NCBI GenBank assembly: GCA_947396885.1
Contig: OX377202.1
Coordinates: forward strand, 109,014,221 to 109,078,220
DNA length: 64,000 nucleotides
Direction: 5' to 3'
Origin: Heligmosomoides polygyrus polygyrus
Taxonomy: Eukaryota; Nematoda; Chromadorea; Rhabditida; Heligmosomidae
The position numbers and the translations under genes were made by a program. Within the stretch, counting starts at the first letter, position 1; each line of letters begins with the position of its first letter. Shown piece by piece: positions 1 through 15,400 of the stretch. The notes beneath the pieces were generated by a model. That model did not search any database and was not told the origin of the DNA. It saw nothing but the letters and a program-made list of their open reading frames with translations.

Positions 1-145
1 TAGTATTTATCGGTGTTCATTGGTCAGACTGTGTGCTGAGTCACTCAGGCGATAGCATTTATCGATATTGGTCAATGTGTTGCAGCATGATCACCAATCA
101 ATATCGATCAATATATTATATATTAATGATATGATCGATTAAACT

Positions 146-325
146 GTACCAATTAGTATTGATTGGTCAATTGATAGAATCGTTCGGTACTAGTTGGTAA
201 GACGACGATATTGATTAATTAGGCCATGACATTAATTTATATTGATTGGCTAATAGACGGTACCAATTAATATTGATTTGTCAATTGATGGAGTCGATAT
301 GTACTAGTTGGTGAGACGACGGTGG
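146..325. repeat. Direct repeat, period ~114 bp
   Basis: GTACCAATTA.TATTGATT.GTCAATTGAT..A.TCG then GTACTAGTTGGT.AGACGACG occurs at 146-211 and 260-325. AT-rich intron sequence before the first DOCK exon seen; nothing else is visible in 1-413. Confidence 0.75.
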
Positions 326-413
326 CTTTACCTTATTAAAATAAAAAAGAGGCTTTAAAAGTGCCTTACCTTATTGAGATGACATCCAGAAGTGTAAAGC
401 TTGGTATTTTCAG

Positions 414-3400
414 GCGAAATCAATGGCTGAGTACCTTTCAATGACGGGCAGGCTGTATCTGACGAGGCGGTCGCGGTTCAGCGACCGTTTCGTGAAGGCG
501 CTCGACTCACTATCAGCGGCGACCATAGCTGAAGTGATCACCCGTCTCGGGAAGGATCCACGCCAGGCGGTTGCCATCGCGAATAGCTGGGCGTTCTTTG
601 TGAGGTAAGGATGGGGTTGGCTTCTCTAATCCTTTAGAGTGAGCCATGCATTCCAACCCTTTGTTGTGACTACGTTAAGAAATTTCGAACACGAACATTT
701 TGGCATTGTTATAACGTTGTTGGCTGGCTGATGGGTTTAAAGATGTTTCATCTCTTAAAAGCATATCAAATAGAAGAAGGCTACAGGTCACCCTAGAAGA
801 AACCATATTCTGGGAGTATTCGACTCGTTCTTTATTCATCGTATTCTGACCAAGTTACTAAGTGGAGCGTTTTTGTAGAAAATTGAGTAAGTACCACTTT
901 CACGTTAAATTGGATACTCTTGTAAACAAACCTGATGTTTCCAAAATTAAAGTGAATGTCTTCCAAATCGAGACGAGCATCATAAAGGATGAACTGCAGT
1001 CTCTCCAAAGTAATTTTTGTAATTTTTTCTTCAAGGAAAATTGGACATAATATGATATACAGCTGTCTGAACGAGTGTAACAATTCTATAAAGTTTTTAT
1101 TTTTTGACGAAAAATAACGAATTAAATTGTGCTTTAAGCCGCAGCTAGGCAGCAGCAATTCAGTGCTTTAACACGTTAACGACCGCGCGATTTTCTCGTG
1201 TCTGTTGGGTGGGACGAGTCGATTTTTTGCAGCGTCAAAAGTTGTTTATTAACTGAAGCCACTACTTGTTGAGCTCAATAAATCAGCAACTGGAAATTCA
1301 GATCTATCATAGTCCGGGGGGGGGCACATAACTAAAAGGTAGGTAACAAAACGAATTGAGACCTACCGAGCAACGCCTAGAGAACGAGTTGGAACCTAAA
1401 AGGAACCAAAATCGAACGGGAACAAACAAAAAATAAAAAATCGCCGCGTTTACAACCGTCTCGGCGGGCAAAGAATGACGGAATGGAGGCATGCCGTGGG
1501 CTGACCGCCGGCTGACATGTTATAACCAGGATCTAACATGGTGAATTGGGCGTATGAAGCCGAATTCGGCGTGCTGACCGCCGGCTTACATGTTGTAACC
1601 AGGATCCAACATGGTGAGGAGGGCAGACAACTTTGCCGGCTTACAACCGCTACAAATGCAATTTTTCGTCTTTTTCCTCTTGACTTTTTCTTGTTTAGGG
1701 TCCTAGGTTGTTCTGTAGGAGCCGCTCGGTAAGCCTCAAGTGGATTTGTTACATATAATACTTTTTAGTTATGTGGCCCCCCGGACAAGGATAGATCCGA
1801 AAATTCTTATCGTGGACCACACTTCCTACAACAACATCTAAAAGTGGAGTACAGAAAATTTCTTCCGAAAGTACCTCCGAAAGATTTGAGTCGAACTAGG
1901 AAAATAAAGTACAAGGCTGTGACACGACATCGTGTCACATGGTCCCACGCGGTCGGGAGCGTCAATCGTCAACGTGCTAAAATACAAGATCACGCCATGC
2001 ACTCGCAAAAGGTCGTCGGATTTTTGCTTGATTGGTAGTATAAATGCGGCTTACATGAAGCATCACAGTGATGATATGTGTGCCCTCCACAATTATTTTT
2101 GTTGCATCGTATAAAGGAGTGAAACTTTATTAGAAATTTTCTATCAATTGAATAAAATCGCGGCGTCTTGGACGAGAGCATGGCGCAATCTCGTCTCTTG
2201 GAGCTAAACAAACAGTCGCCTTCCTGCTCTTTAAAACGAGCCCTTTATTTTATTATTTTTTCCTCAAAAAATAGAAATTTTATAAAATTTGAAACAGCGT
2301 GTTCACTAGGGTAGGTGAATTAAATCTTCAAAGAAAGTCATATTAAAACTTTTGAACGAGAAATTATGCTAAGGAGATGAGTGAAGAATGTGGAAGGAGA
2401 TTGTTTTAATTTGGAAGATGCTCAGCTTGATTTCAGAAGCATCAAGTTTGTTTAGAGGTGTCTAATTTGGCGTGAAATTGTATGTGTAAGAAACCGACAG
2501 TTAACTTTTGATATAAGAAAGTTATCTTAAAAATCGTGTCTGTGCCGTCTTAGGTGTACTAAATAGTCGCAGAACTCGTGCTCTAGACACAGGAATGTCT
2601 TTTGTTGATGTTTAAAGTGTAGTGGCCAAATTCGAGAAAAAATCACCCGTGGCATCGCGTCGCTCGGCGTCGGAGTATAAATCGGGCATTAGATGGTGTT
2701 TTTTCTCAGGGATGCGTTTTCGCTGATGGATCGCAGCTACGTCATGGGCCTTGTTCGAGACTTCAACAGAGACATTTCGACCAAGATCAGGTATGCCACC
2801 GCTGGTTCGTTGCCGCCCGACCGATCCAGGTCTCGTTCTGAAGACTGCCGTTACAGCTGCATAGGAGAACCGGCGGCGACGACGCTGATGCTGCTCAAAA
2901 TGGACTTTGTTCGAATCGTGAGCTCGCACGAGCACTTCGTCATCCTGAATCTGCCATTCGGACCACCTCACAGTGCGCCGTCGTCGACGTCGTCGTCCTC
3001 GATCGGCTTGTCGTCCGGCACCGGCAGCTCCACGCTTCAGCTGCAACCGCTCAGTCCCGAGTCGATCAGCATCACGAGCAGGTTGGTTCTTGCCTCGTTT
3101 CCTATGCGAGGAGTAGGTCCTGCTTATGCCTTTTTTCCTTTTCGCTTTTTTTGAATTCCTAATTGGTGGTGGTGTCAAGCGAAAATCGCGTGGACACCAC
3201 ATTGCCTGAGATGCGCGGATGCCCACGTTTTAGCCGTCCAACAGATCAACTTCAATACGTTTGACGTCCGAAATTTCAGACTTTTCAGTTTTTTCCAGGT
3301 CCACTACGACGACATTAGATTCCTGGGGATCGATAGGCTCGGGCGAATTGTCCTATGACTTCCGCCGATGTCATTATCTCGTCGGACTCGCTCTTTCGGA

Positions 3401-6400
3401 TCTAGCCTCGGTTCTCGATTCGTCGAACAGCTCGGTATTACATGCCAGGTAAACGGGCTCGACACGTGTTTCTAGAACTAGTCGTTAATGTGTACAACAT
3501 GGTGATAGGGACGGACCTACCAGAGCCCTCAAATCACATTGAATGTGCCTACCTTCCACCCAGAGGGGGCATGTGCCCTCATTGGCTGTATCGCGACTTT
3601 CTCGCGATCATATGACGATTTCATGGGATATTGTGAGAAATTTCGCTTAGAGATTGTGCAGCTATGCAAACAAAAGCTCCCTAAAAAAGAGTCATTTGGG
3701 AAAATTCAAATGGCGCCCTTCTCACGTTCCATTTTTCTATTCTTCATTCTTTTGTAGGATGTTTTTAGAACGCTCTAATATGTACTGTATTTGTACATTA
3801 AAGTATTGGTTTAATTACCCAAGTTTGAGGTAAACTGTGTCGAACAACTGGTGTATGTGTGTACCGAACGACATATTCTGAACCACCGACAAATCTAACT
3901 TAGGCTGGCCCTTTCCCATCTCCTCCATCTAGGCCGCATTGACGACCAGTATCGCTATTTTTATTCGTTTTTTTTTTTTGAGAGAGAGCGCAAGGATTGG
4001 ATTGGTCCTGTAGCACAATTGGAAGAACAGCGAACCCAGCAGCATTCCCAGCTGATTTATCCTGTGCATATCCTTGTCGTTAGTCCTTCAAAGGCGAAAA
4101 ATATGTTATCGATTTCTCAGGAAAAGGCATAAACATGATTGCTCCCAGGGCAAAATTTATAGTTCACCTGCCGGAAACGAACCACCGATATCGACCGTGC
4201 GCTGTCTGATCAATATTGGTGGCTCTTACGCTGCCGTGATGCGCGGCGATTTTGGTATAAACGCTTATTTAGCTAGCGGCTGTCTTGTTGATAAATTCTA
4301 TTACACCTATAAGACCTAAACCGGCCATCTGTCAGTTGGCATTGGAAGTAGTATAAACGGCCTTAGGCCCCGTTCATACTTCCGACGCCAAGCGGCGCGA
4401 CGGCCAAATTGATCGATCGCGGCGCCCGATCAATGTGGCTACAACTCGTGGCGTCGCGTCGCACGGCGACGAAGTGTAAACGGGCCCTTGCAGTCAGACT
4501 TGCAGATGTGGCTGCATTGTCACATAACATAGGTGGTAAACTTCTGGTAGAAAATAACCCTTAATCCGCCCAGAAGCGCCATGTGGTCTGTCTAGTAGGG
4601 TGCTGACGTTGACTTTTCAGGGCTATCAGCTTGATCCACAACCTTTTGTCGGCTCATGAAGCCGACAGCCGACTGACCGATCCGATGATACGAGCACGGA
4701 TAGCGGCGCTCTACCTTCCCTTAGTCACGATTGTCCTCGACGTCGCAGGACAGATTCACGATCCTTTCGCAAATTCTACGGGTAGCATAAGGTACGAGCT
4801 TGCGCCTTACCTATGCAACCTTACTTGAACTGTTAACGTTGGGATTTAGCAGGTTTTCGAAGGAAGATAAGCACCGCTCTTCGTCGTCGCCAGGAGTGAA
4901 TCCGAAAGTGGCGCTCGCCATCGCTGGAATCGGCTCCGCACCGTCTCCACCACGAACTCCGACTGAGCTGAACAACAACAAGCCGGAGAGGGGCAAGACT
5001 ATGCTTAGCCTTGAGCTTTCGCGGCAGGTACCTGATATCTACGGTAATTCCCCAAATGGTTCCTGGGTCGGGCTATCAACATCCTCCTTCCAGCTGCTGG
5101 CCTGCTTTTGCTGGGTGCTGAAGAACGTGGAAACGTCGGCCCTACGACACTGGGTTCGAGAACTGCCTCCAACGAGGCTCACACAGCTTCTGAATATCCT
5201 TCAGCTGTGTGTGTCGTGCTTCGAGTACAAGGGTGGACAGGTGGTGGGTTGGATTCGTTGTTTGGCTGCTTGCTCTACAGCTACAGGTCTCTGTGATTGT
5301 CACGAGCTTCAGCCAGACTCCGAGAACGGGTCGACCGATCCGGATGAGACGCTGACGGAGTGCGTGGTGACCAGACGTGATGGCGTCAAGTGGAGAATCG
5401 GACCGCCGTCGGCTCGGGGAAGTGATTCGCAGCGGACTAGTTCACTGTGTAAGTCGCCTTGTTAAACTTACCCTTTGACGCCGAATCGGAGCCCTATCAG
5501 ACCAAATGCCTGACCCCGTCTTTTTGTGTTTTTGGGTTTTTTGCATAGTTCTTTCTTGATTGAAGTTTGGCATCGCCGCCTGTCAACCTGAAATGTTGAG
5601 TTGTTTAAGATTTTAGTTCCGTACTTCTTCATGTTCACTGTTTTGTCTACTTTGATCAGTTCTTTGTCATTGTACACAACTTAGGGTAAGTATAAAAGAA
5701 TTAAAGTGAATTGGACACTCTTCAGTGCAGATTTGACGCTTTTGAAATCAAAGTGAACATCTTGCGAATCAAAACTATCCTAATTCTCGGAATGAAACTA
5801 GAGGCTCTCCTAGAAAGGTTTAAAACAAATAACCTAGCCTCTAGTTGAATTCGGAGGATTAGCATCGTTTTGATTCGCAAGATGCTCACTTTGATTTCAA
5901 AAGCGTAAAATCTGCATTTAAGCGTGTCCAATTCGTTTTTATTCTTTTATATTTTCACTATGTTGTGTACAATGACAAAGAGCTGATTAAAGTAGACAAA
6001 GCAGTGAATATGAAGAAGTATGGAACTAAAATCTTAAACAACTCAACATTTCAGGTTTTGTTTTATGCCTTATTATCCCCTTTTGGACTCTAAAATGATC
6101 TTTTGTCAAAGGAAAATCTCTTACAGTATGACTCCTTTGAGCAATTTTCACCCCAACTGCCCCAGGAAGGTGAATATAGTGATTGAAATTCTAGAAAAAT
6201 TTCAGGACGAACAGAATAGCCCGTTTCTGCTGAGAAATTGCGAAGAAATGACTCCGTACCAGCCTATCGATTTCACAGTATAATTTTATTTTTTATTTGA
6301 CCGTAGTTTTCAAAAAGACGTAGTGAAACGCCTCCTCCCACTACTCAGGACCATGAAAGGGTTTGGAACCGATCATGAAAGGGTTTGAAACCGAGCAGCA

Positions 6401-9400
6401 AGAGACGGCCACGCCCCTCGCTGCGCAATAGCTACACGTGCTGCCGGGAGGGGGCGTGGCCTTCTTTCGTGCTCTGTTCCAATCCCTTTCATGGTTGGTT
6501 CCAATCCCGTTCATGGTCGGTTACTAATCAACGGGTTTTAAACCAGTTCATGGTCAGTTACTAACCAAAATTTGTCCCTTTTCATTCTTTTATTATTGTT
6601 ATTATTTGTTGTTTTATTCCTTTTTACTAGTTTTTATTTTTTCAAAGAAAAATAGTTGTTCAAAGTGCAGGAAGACAGCAATTTTCCAGGACTAAGAGGA
6701 GAGATTGCGCCGTGCATTCTTTAAGGACTTCGCGATCGATTTTATTTATTGTTTATTTGTTACCACTGTTGAAGACAGTCGTGTGACTACTCATGGAACA
6801 TGCACTACCTGGCAGCAAATAACATTTCAAACAGTTAACATACAGTTAGAACATCAAGAGCGATTTCTTACCCACTCGTCCGAAAGGTTCAAGGTTTTCC
6901 GGAGAGAGGTGTAAATTGCTTTTTAATTAAAATAGACGGAGCGTCCTTGCTCCAGCTCGTGCCACGCGGACTTTCACTTGGGCGTATACCTCAAACCTGG
7001 GTAATTAAACCTTTATTTTCAATGATCTACAACAAAAATAAGAACACGTAATGAGGTGAAAACTAAGTGAATAAAATGAGGATATAAGGCAACCAAATAA
7101 GGCAATTATGGCAACTAATAAAGCAATCGCATCGCATGGGAGTTGTCGCATCGCAGCTAGAGGCCTCTCATCGCACTTCAGGGCTCGCTGGACGGTACAC
7201 TGACTCGCTTACTCATCGCGAGCCCCCTTTTATGCGCTCGCGCAGAGGCTTCCCACAACAACAACCTCTCCGATTCCTTATCTCCGCAGCGATCAAAATG
7301 TCATGGGAAGCTCTATGTTTACAGAAGTTTGAATTTGCCTGCTGCAATGCACTTTGTATTTGTCGTATTTTTACTAGAAAAAATCGCGTAATCCGCGATA
7401 TTAATGAGAGGTATGCAGATGCGCTTCGAACAGTAAAAAACCCTCTAGCCTCTGATTTCTATTTGGAGCACCAATTTTTATTTACTTTGTTTTATTTTTC
7501 TTTGATCGCTGGCAAAAATTCTGCTAGCGTGCAGCTACGCACTAAAAATGCATTCATTTCTTCACTTTGCTGTTTCAACTAAGCATCATTTACGCTAACA
7601 ATCAATGCCAAATGTTGACGTCCTGTACAAGTGCATGGCTCAGTCTTTCTTTTACGCTTGAAAACTGCTGCGTTTCTGCAATTTAGAACAGGCTGTGTAC
7701 CATTGTTTTTCTTTGAAAAAAATTAAAATTTATAAAGAGTGCTTTCAGACGGTGTTCACTTGATGGGCAGGTGGATTGAGAATTCTCAAAAAAAGTCATA
7801 CGGAAGATGTTCTTATTCAAGAGATTCAAGAGATCTAAGCCAATCAAGGGCCTTCAAAATGTTTGTAACGTGGGCTTAGAATATGCTAAAATCTCACCGC
7901 TATAGGCAGATAAAGGTATAATAACGAAATCCAACATCTTTAGAAGGTGCTGTCCTAGTCGCAAATGTGAGCAGCATTGGTGGGGGAAGGTGGGAACAAC
8001 GCGCCAGCCAATCAGAACGCGTCGAATGGACGTGCAGGTCAAAGAGAGCGTCTATAGTCCGTGCCTCGATTGGTCAGGACGTGTTCGATCGGCGTTCTGG
8101 TTGGTTGTGATTAGTTGGTGCGCCTCCTCCTACCAGTGCTGTCCACATTCGCGACATGAACCGAAGTTCTTCTTGAAAACGTCATATAGATCTATTTAAG
8201 GCGAGCTGGTCTGCAGATTTTTTTAAAATTAAAGTTCATTTTTATCTTAAAATCTGCGCAGCTTCTTTGAGAGTTAACTTAAAAGGTGTCCATTTCAAAG
8301 CGAAGTTATATGAAACTGAAGTCAAAGTCTCCCAAGTTTTAGTGTACGAGGATGAGACACTGCTGGAAGCGGCGCTATGCACGGAAGTGGTTCTGTGTGT
8401 GCTGGATACGCTGGAGACGATCATCCGGGTGATTTCGATGCCAAGCAGTGATCATCTGCATTTCGCGCTGCCAATGGTGCTTCGTGGTGTGGTGAGTTCG
8501 GCCATCTGCCACTCATTTCATTCGTCTTTTTTCTCCTTTTATGTCCTTTTTCTCGATTTATGGCCCCAACTCAGTGCCGGGCCATTTCCAGATGCACATG
8601 TTGGCGTGCAATCAATCCGTCCAAGCGTTAGAGTGCATTTTCGTCAGTCAACGGACGCTCGTCAAGAAGTTCCCCGACATGATCTTCGAGCAGGTATCCT
8701 CTTTAGAATGCCGGGATTCTCGCTGAATTCTGAGGATTCTGATTCAGGAAGCCGAACAGTGTGGTGAGCTGTGCCTTCAGCTTCTGCGCCATTGTGCTTC
8801 TCGGCTGCCAGCTGTGCGTTCGCAAGTGCGTCCCTGATTTTACTGCGGTCTTATGTTTATGACTGGGCTGTGTGTTTAGCCGCTAGTTTACAGGCAGCCG
8901 CTAGCTTGTACCTCTTAATGCGGGAGAGTTTCGAGAGTGGAAGTCGGCTGGCGAGGGTGAAGATGCAGATCACAATGTCGTTGTCGACGCTGGTGTCGAA
9001 CGCGACGAAAGAGGGAGTGTGGCTGAACGAGGACTGCTTGAGGAGGAGTCTCAAGGTCAGTGCTTCCAGTTGGTCTTAGTTGCGTCTTATTCCTAGGCTG
9101 CAGTACAAGCTGGATGGGGTGAACCGGGTGGGTTTGCCCCATCTAAGAGCAATACAGGTCACTACTAGCCTGAACTGCACTATTGCTAGCACATCGAATG
9201 ATTAGAGGAAGCTCGTGGGTTTCTAAGATGCGGGGAAATATAGGACACTTAAGCTTTAGTATACATATATTAGGTTGTTCCATAAGTCCCCGCCGTTTTT
9301 TTCAACAATTCACTGCAGATTTCGCCGGCAGTCTCTTGCATAGCGCTGCATAGCTTTCGAAAGAGAATGATTTGCTCTATCAGAGTATGTATTGCATTTC

Positions 9401-12400
9401 TTTTTTCATCATGAATTTTGTCAATTTTTAGGTCGTTGAAGTGAAAGTGAAAAAGTAGCCATTTGCGCACTTGTTCTCTCCGCTTAAGTTTGTAATTTTT
9501 TGCGCAGTTTTTTTATAGCACTTGGAAGACAATGTTCTGTGCTACAAGAATATATGTTAGTGCTATTTGCTCACTTGCCCTTTATTGATTTTTAGTCCAT
9601 CAAATTGGGTTGTCCGACTTTTCCGTCCGAATTTTTACCAAAACTCCGGTTCTGTGGTTGGACTTTTTTGCTTGGTGTCATATGTCGTTTAGAAGAGGAT
9701 GTCTTGCTCAGTAAGAATTTGTGTCGCGTTTTTTGGCTCACGCTGATTTCTGTCGAATATCAACAACTGAAGAAGGAGAAGGAGTTGTTGGTGAAGACGT
9801 TTTTTCTCTTTTTGGCATTTTGTTGAGAAATCAGAAATCAATAGAAATCAATAAACGCGACACATATTCTCATAGAGCAAGGCATTTTCTTTCGAACGAC
9901 ATATAACACCAACCCATAAAGTCCAACCACAGAGCAGGAGCTGTCGGCAAAAATAACCATCCTCCTTCGGACGTCCCAATTTGATGACCTAAAAATCAAT
10001 AAAGGACAGATGAGCAAATAGCACTAACACATATTCTTGTAGTACAGAACATTGTCTCCAAAATGCTCGAAAAAACTGCGCAAAAAGTTACAAACATAAG
10101 CGGAGAGAACAAGTGCGCCAATGGCTACTTTTTCACTTTTTCACTTTTCACTTCAACGACCTAAAAATTGACAAAGTTCATGATGAAAAAGAAATGCAAT
10201 AAATGTTCTGATAGAGCAAATCATTCTCTTTCGAAAGCTATGCAGCGCTATGCAAGAAACCGCCGGCGAAATCTGCAGTGAATCGTTGAAAAAAACGGCG
10301 AAGACTTATGGGACAACCTAATATATGCCATTTTGACCTCGAATTGAGTCCTTTTCGAATCAAATTGGACACTTTTCAAGCCAAAATGCAAACTGTTCTC
10401 TTCCCAATTGAAGACAAGAGAAAAGAAACGAAAGAAACAATTGTAAAGTAATCAGAGAGAAGAGAGGAAAAGGGTAAGGAAGAAGTAAGAGAAAGGTTTG
10501 TATCGCCACTTTCTTCAGACGAACCTTTGTTTTATATTTTTCTTTTAAGTTTCAAGTTAGAACCGCCGTCTTTCGAATTGAACTAGAGCCTCTCCGAGAA
10601 GACTAAAATGTTTTTGTTCTAAGAAAATTTAGCACTTTGATTAAAGTTTATTTAAAATTTCATCTGTTCGAATAAGTGAACACTCTGAAGAAATTTTATA
10701 AAGTTTTTGTTTTAAATTAAAATTCTCTATTGAACTGCAGGAAGGCAGCAATTTTCAATGCTAGAAGAAGAGATCGCGCCATGCACTCGTCCAGGGGCCG
10801 GATTATTCAACGATTTACGTAACTTTAACGGAGAATTGTAAGCGAAAAGCGCGGACAACGCGGCTTAGCAAACGATATGGTCAGCGATAAGCCGCGTTAT
10901 CTGAGCTCTTCGCTTACAATTCTCCGTTAAAGTTGCGTTGACGAATCCGGCCCCAGGACGTCGTGATCTTCATCCTATTAATAGTAGAAGTTTTGGCGCA
11001 AATAGGCTCCGGGGAGGGGGTCACCATGTAAGACAGCCCTAGAAAACGGTTTGTGCTTCTTCAAACCGGTTTTTTTTTGCAGCTCTGGTGTGTTCTACCT
11101 CTACAGTGAACTGTGGTAGACCATTTCTGTTGTAACTGGACATACAAATGCCTTCTTACCAAGGCATACAACCACTGAGTATACTCTCCTCTGGGGGGTC
11201 GAGCGTTGTACCCTCTCTTCCCCCTGGCCCGCCCACCCCCAACCCCCTGGGCTTGCTCGAGAGTCCAGTGGCTGCCTTACGAGATATGGAGACGCAGACG
11301 TTTGCCACGCTCTGTTTAAAGGGAGGGGGGGGGGGGGGTAGAACGCCACACCGCCCTCTCCTAAGGATCCTATTTGCACCGAAATTTTATTTGTGTGGAG
11401 CTAAAAGTTGCTTAAATTGAAGACATGTGTGATTAATATGTTAACGACTGTTGTATTGTACAGAACTTTTGTTCTGAATCAAATGAAAACTCAGGCGAGC
11501 TATACATGTGCATGGCGCGATCCTTTTTTGATTGTGAAGGTAAAAAGTTTCTGTTTTTCCGTACTCTAGAATAAGCTTTAAACCATTAATTTTCCTTGAA
11601 AAAAATAAAAATTTCATAAAACTTCTAGCAGTGTGTTCACGTTCTTACACAGGTGAATCAGCTAGTTTAGTTGGGTCTCCAGTTTATTCTCCAGTCTGGA
11701 AGACTGGTTCTGATTTCAAAAAGCGTCGCGATTTCTCGGAAAGGAATAAAATTTCAATTGAAAACGGTGTATATGCTCGTGAAGCAACGGCTGTCGTGTC
11801 CATCTACAATCAGCGTACGGGTTCGGATTCCTCAGGTCGGGCCTTCCGTCCCTCGGGGTCGGTGAATTGGTACCAGACTTGTCTGAAAAGGATGTAGCGC
11901 TGACTTGATACATCGGCCGGTCACCCTAATTCATTGTATTGGCAAAATACGCATTCAAGTTGCCTCCAAGACATGACTTAGAAGTCGAATGCATGGCGCA
12001 TGCTGTATTATTCGTTGATGCCAATCTCAATCCTTTATATTCCGTCATTAAATATCTACTTCTCTTCAGACGGTACTAACGTACTCGGAGACCGACGCCA
12101 ATACTGATCCTCACACGCGGGCCAATTCAAGTTTCTCTGAGCAGGTGAGTGAGAGTAAGGCGTCATTTCTACCCTCATTCGTACTAGGCTTAGTAAGGGT
12201 TTTAAGAGCTGCAGTTTAGGTGAAAGATCTCGTGTTCAATATCCACATGATACTGTCGGATACGGTAAAGCTGAAGGAGTTCGCAAATGACTTCGAAATG
12301 ACCATTGATCTCATGTACCGCGTGGCCAAGGGTTATCAGACCAACCCTGATCTCAGGTTCGCCGCAGCTTTTCTAAGACATGTCCCTCTTCTATAAGACT

Positions 12401-15400
12401 GAATGGCCTCTTGAGTTTAGGCTGGCATGGCTTCTCAACATGGCGTCTCGGCATGCTGACCGTGAGCTGTACTGCGAGGCCGGACAGTGTATGCTCCACG
12501 CGGCGGCGCTGGCGGCTGAGTACATCGGTTGGTGCTTTACATTTTTGAATACGGTCAGAACGCCAGGTGATGCCAATTGGCGTCAATCCACAGCTGTTTC
12601 CTTGTTCCTCTTACATATTGGCTCTTTTATTAGCCATGACGACGTCTGACGGGTTCATGCCACGAGGTGCTGTCGACTTCGAGCATATCAGCGACAACAT
12701 TCTGGAGGAGAGCGCTGTGAGCGACGAGGTTCTAAGGTGAGCATGAGTCGTCTCTATTCGTGTGCCATTGCTGCGCGTCGCGGTCGCGTTGCAGTCAAAA
12801 CGCTTTTGGCGACGTTTATACTCTATTCGCTGCGAAGCGCGTCATAACGAGAATTACCGATGTTGATTAGACCGCGCAGCCTAATTGATGTAGGTGATTC
12901 TCATCAAAACGCGCTGAGTGGCGAACGGGGTATGAACGAGGTCTTAGGGGTTTTTATACAATTTCCACGACGAATTGTATACTTCAAATCAAGCTGGACA
13001 CTGTTCTAAAGTAGCCTAACATGGCGTATTCTCTTCTGTACACTAAAAATGGCCACCTTCCTGCTCTTTAAAACAAGATTCAAACCACTAGAATTCAACT
13101 AAAATAAAAAAAAAATAAAAAAGCACTAAAAATTTTCTTAAACAAATAATTATTTTAACGCTTTTGGAGAGTCTCTCGTTTAATGTAGAAAAAGCTCATT
13201 TTGTTGTGTAGCTTCGATTTCAATAGTTGGGTTTGCTTAGAAAAGTGCCCATTTTTTCTTTCATTCCAGTCCAGGTGCGACTGAGTAGGTTATGAGAAGC
13301 GATTAATGCGAGCGGTTGTCCGGAGAAATCAACTATTGTGTTTTATGCAGTAATTGTTTCTCTTTGATGGTGCCCAGTCGCGAACTATGAACAGGCCATT
13401 AGTGAGAAAACACGCCCACGCAACGTGATCGTGACGTACACTAATGTTGGAGCGAGAGCGACGTTATCTGGCAACAGCTCCTCTTATGGCTTTCCCTGTA
13501 GTACGATGACTTCTTCATTTTCAGCCCAAATGAGGAAGGCATCTGTGAGTCTCGGCACTTCACGGCTGCTGGCCTAGTGAACCTTGTCGAGAAATGTGCT
13601 GCATTCTTCGAAAAGGCGCATATGTACGAGATGATGCCGGATGTCTTTCACGTGAGTCTCAGCTTATTCTTTGTCTTCTATTATTTCAGAAGCAATGCAG
13701 GAAAGAGTGGCCACCCAACAAGCTAAACATCCGAATGTTCTTCCGTTCATCTGTCCGCGCAAAATAAATGGCCACCTGGAAGGTTCCGCTACGTACAATT
13801 AGAATCATCGGTAGTATCAGTTTTGTCGATTTTTATGGTGAGGATATCAACATGGTGATCCAGTGCCAGGTCTCACAACAACTAAACAAAGTCGATTGAT
13901 GTTATTGATTTTTGTCCACCGTCAACTGCTTACAATACGATTCTGTGGTCTTTATGGAGCAATATGATTGATCGATATTATTGATTTGTTCCGATAGATG
14001 AGCGTAGAGTGGGAGGCATGTTATTGTGAACCGGCTTGACAACAAGTAAACAATGTCGATCGTCCCATTAATCAGTCATTTGGGCCGCTTTGCCGCCCAC
14101 TTTTATATGGCAGTACCATAAAATGGCTTCTTTTTTCTCGGTTCCAGTCCTTAATGAGGGCAGCTTATAGAAAAGAAGGCTTACCAGCCAATGAAGCCGC
14201 GTGGAATGGACGTGTCACTCAGAGGAGGCGCGTACTCTCTGTGTACCGATTCGCTGACATGTGTTTGGTCGGTGTCCTAAATGTTCATCATTGGCTGGCG
14301 CGCTCCCACCACTCTATGTAGTCCATATTAGCGACTGGGACCCACTAGTATTTCTATGGTGCGTGTTTCGCTTAATATTTGGGATCATTTGGCTCCGTTT
14401 ATACCCGCAGAGCGATGCGACGCCATATAAAGTGGTCAAATTGATCGATCGCGTCGCTCAATCAATGCGGCCGCAATGCGTGGCGTGGCGTCGCTCGGCG
14501 TCGAAGTATAAACGGGGCCTAAGGAAGGGATTTATCTTCAGCGAGATCTAGAGCGGCGAGGTTGGTCACTACCTTAGGGGTGTGCCATGCATTTAACCTC
14601 ACTAAGGGCGCTATAACCTATTGAATGTCGAGTCCACTGAGCGATATGCCAAGTACCCGATGGAGGTCATTCCTATGATGGAGAGCGCCTTAAAAGCTCA
14701 TGCCTTTAGCGAATTCAGGCTATTAGGTAATGCCGAGCCTCACACTTATTCAATGTTCGAAGCAGAAATTGGCCGCCCTTTGAGATCAGAGATTTGTCTC
14801 TGTCATTAGCACTCGTTCAACAGCACTGAGGAAATACAACATGTCGTTGCAGATTGTGGAGCCGATCATTCGTGAATGGCGCGACTACCGACGGCTGTCG
14901 ACTATTTACGCTCGAATTAGTGAAGCTCTAGCGCGGATCGAACCTTCCGTACCAATGCTCGAGGATTCGGCCGAGATCTGGACATCGCCGCTCATGAAGT
15001 GGGTAGATTTAAAGAAGATAGTGGGGGGGGGGGGGCGTTTATAGTCCGCGATAACAACTACTGGTCGCGCGTGCAGATCGATTGTTCGCTATCGATTTTT
15101 GCTAGGCGTCTATCGATTTACATGCCTTGCGCGAGCAGTAGGCAGTGCAGTCACGGGCTATGAACGAGCGCCTATTAAGGTCCATTTATACTTCGACGCC
15201 GAGCGACACGACGCCAGGTATTGTGGCCACATTGATCAAGCGACGCGAGCAATTAATTTGACCACTATACGTGTCGTCGCGTCGCTTGGCATCGGAAGTA
15301 TAAACGAGGCCTTACGCCGTTGATCCCACCGTTTGTGGTACAATTGTCTAACAAACGCGCACATTTTAGTGCGGACAAGCGGTGTTTTGGGACGTTCTTT

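Noticed and set aside
2612..3226. 204-residue minus-strand open frame
   Set aside because: Antisense to DOCK exons 2 and 3, whose plus-strand product matches the family and keeps frame across introns.
7136..7582. 148-residue open frame in DOCK intron
   Set aside because: No homology, no splice partners in frame with DOCK, biased composition. Looks like chance.
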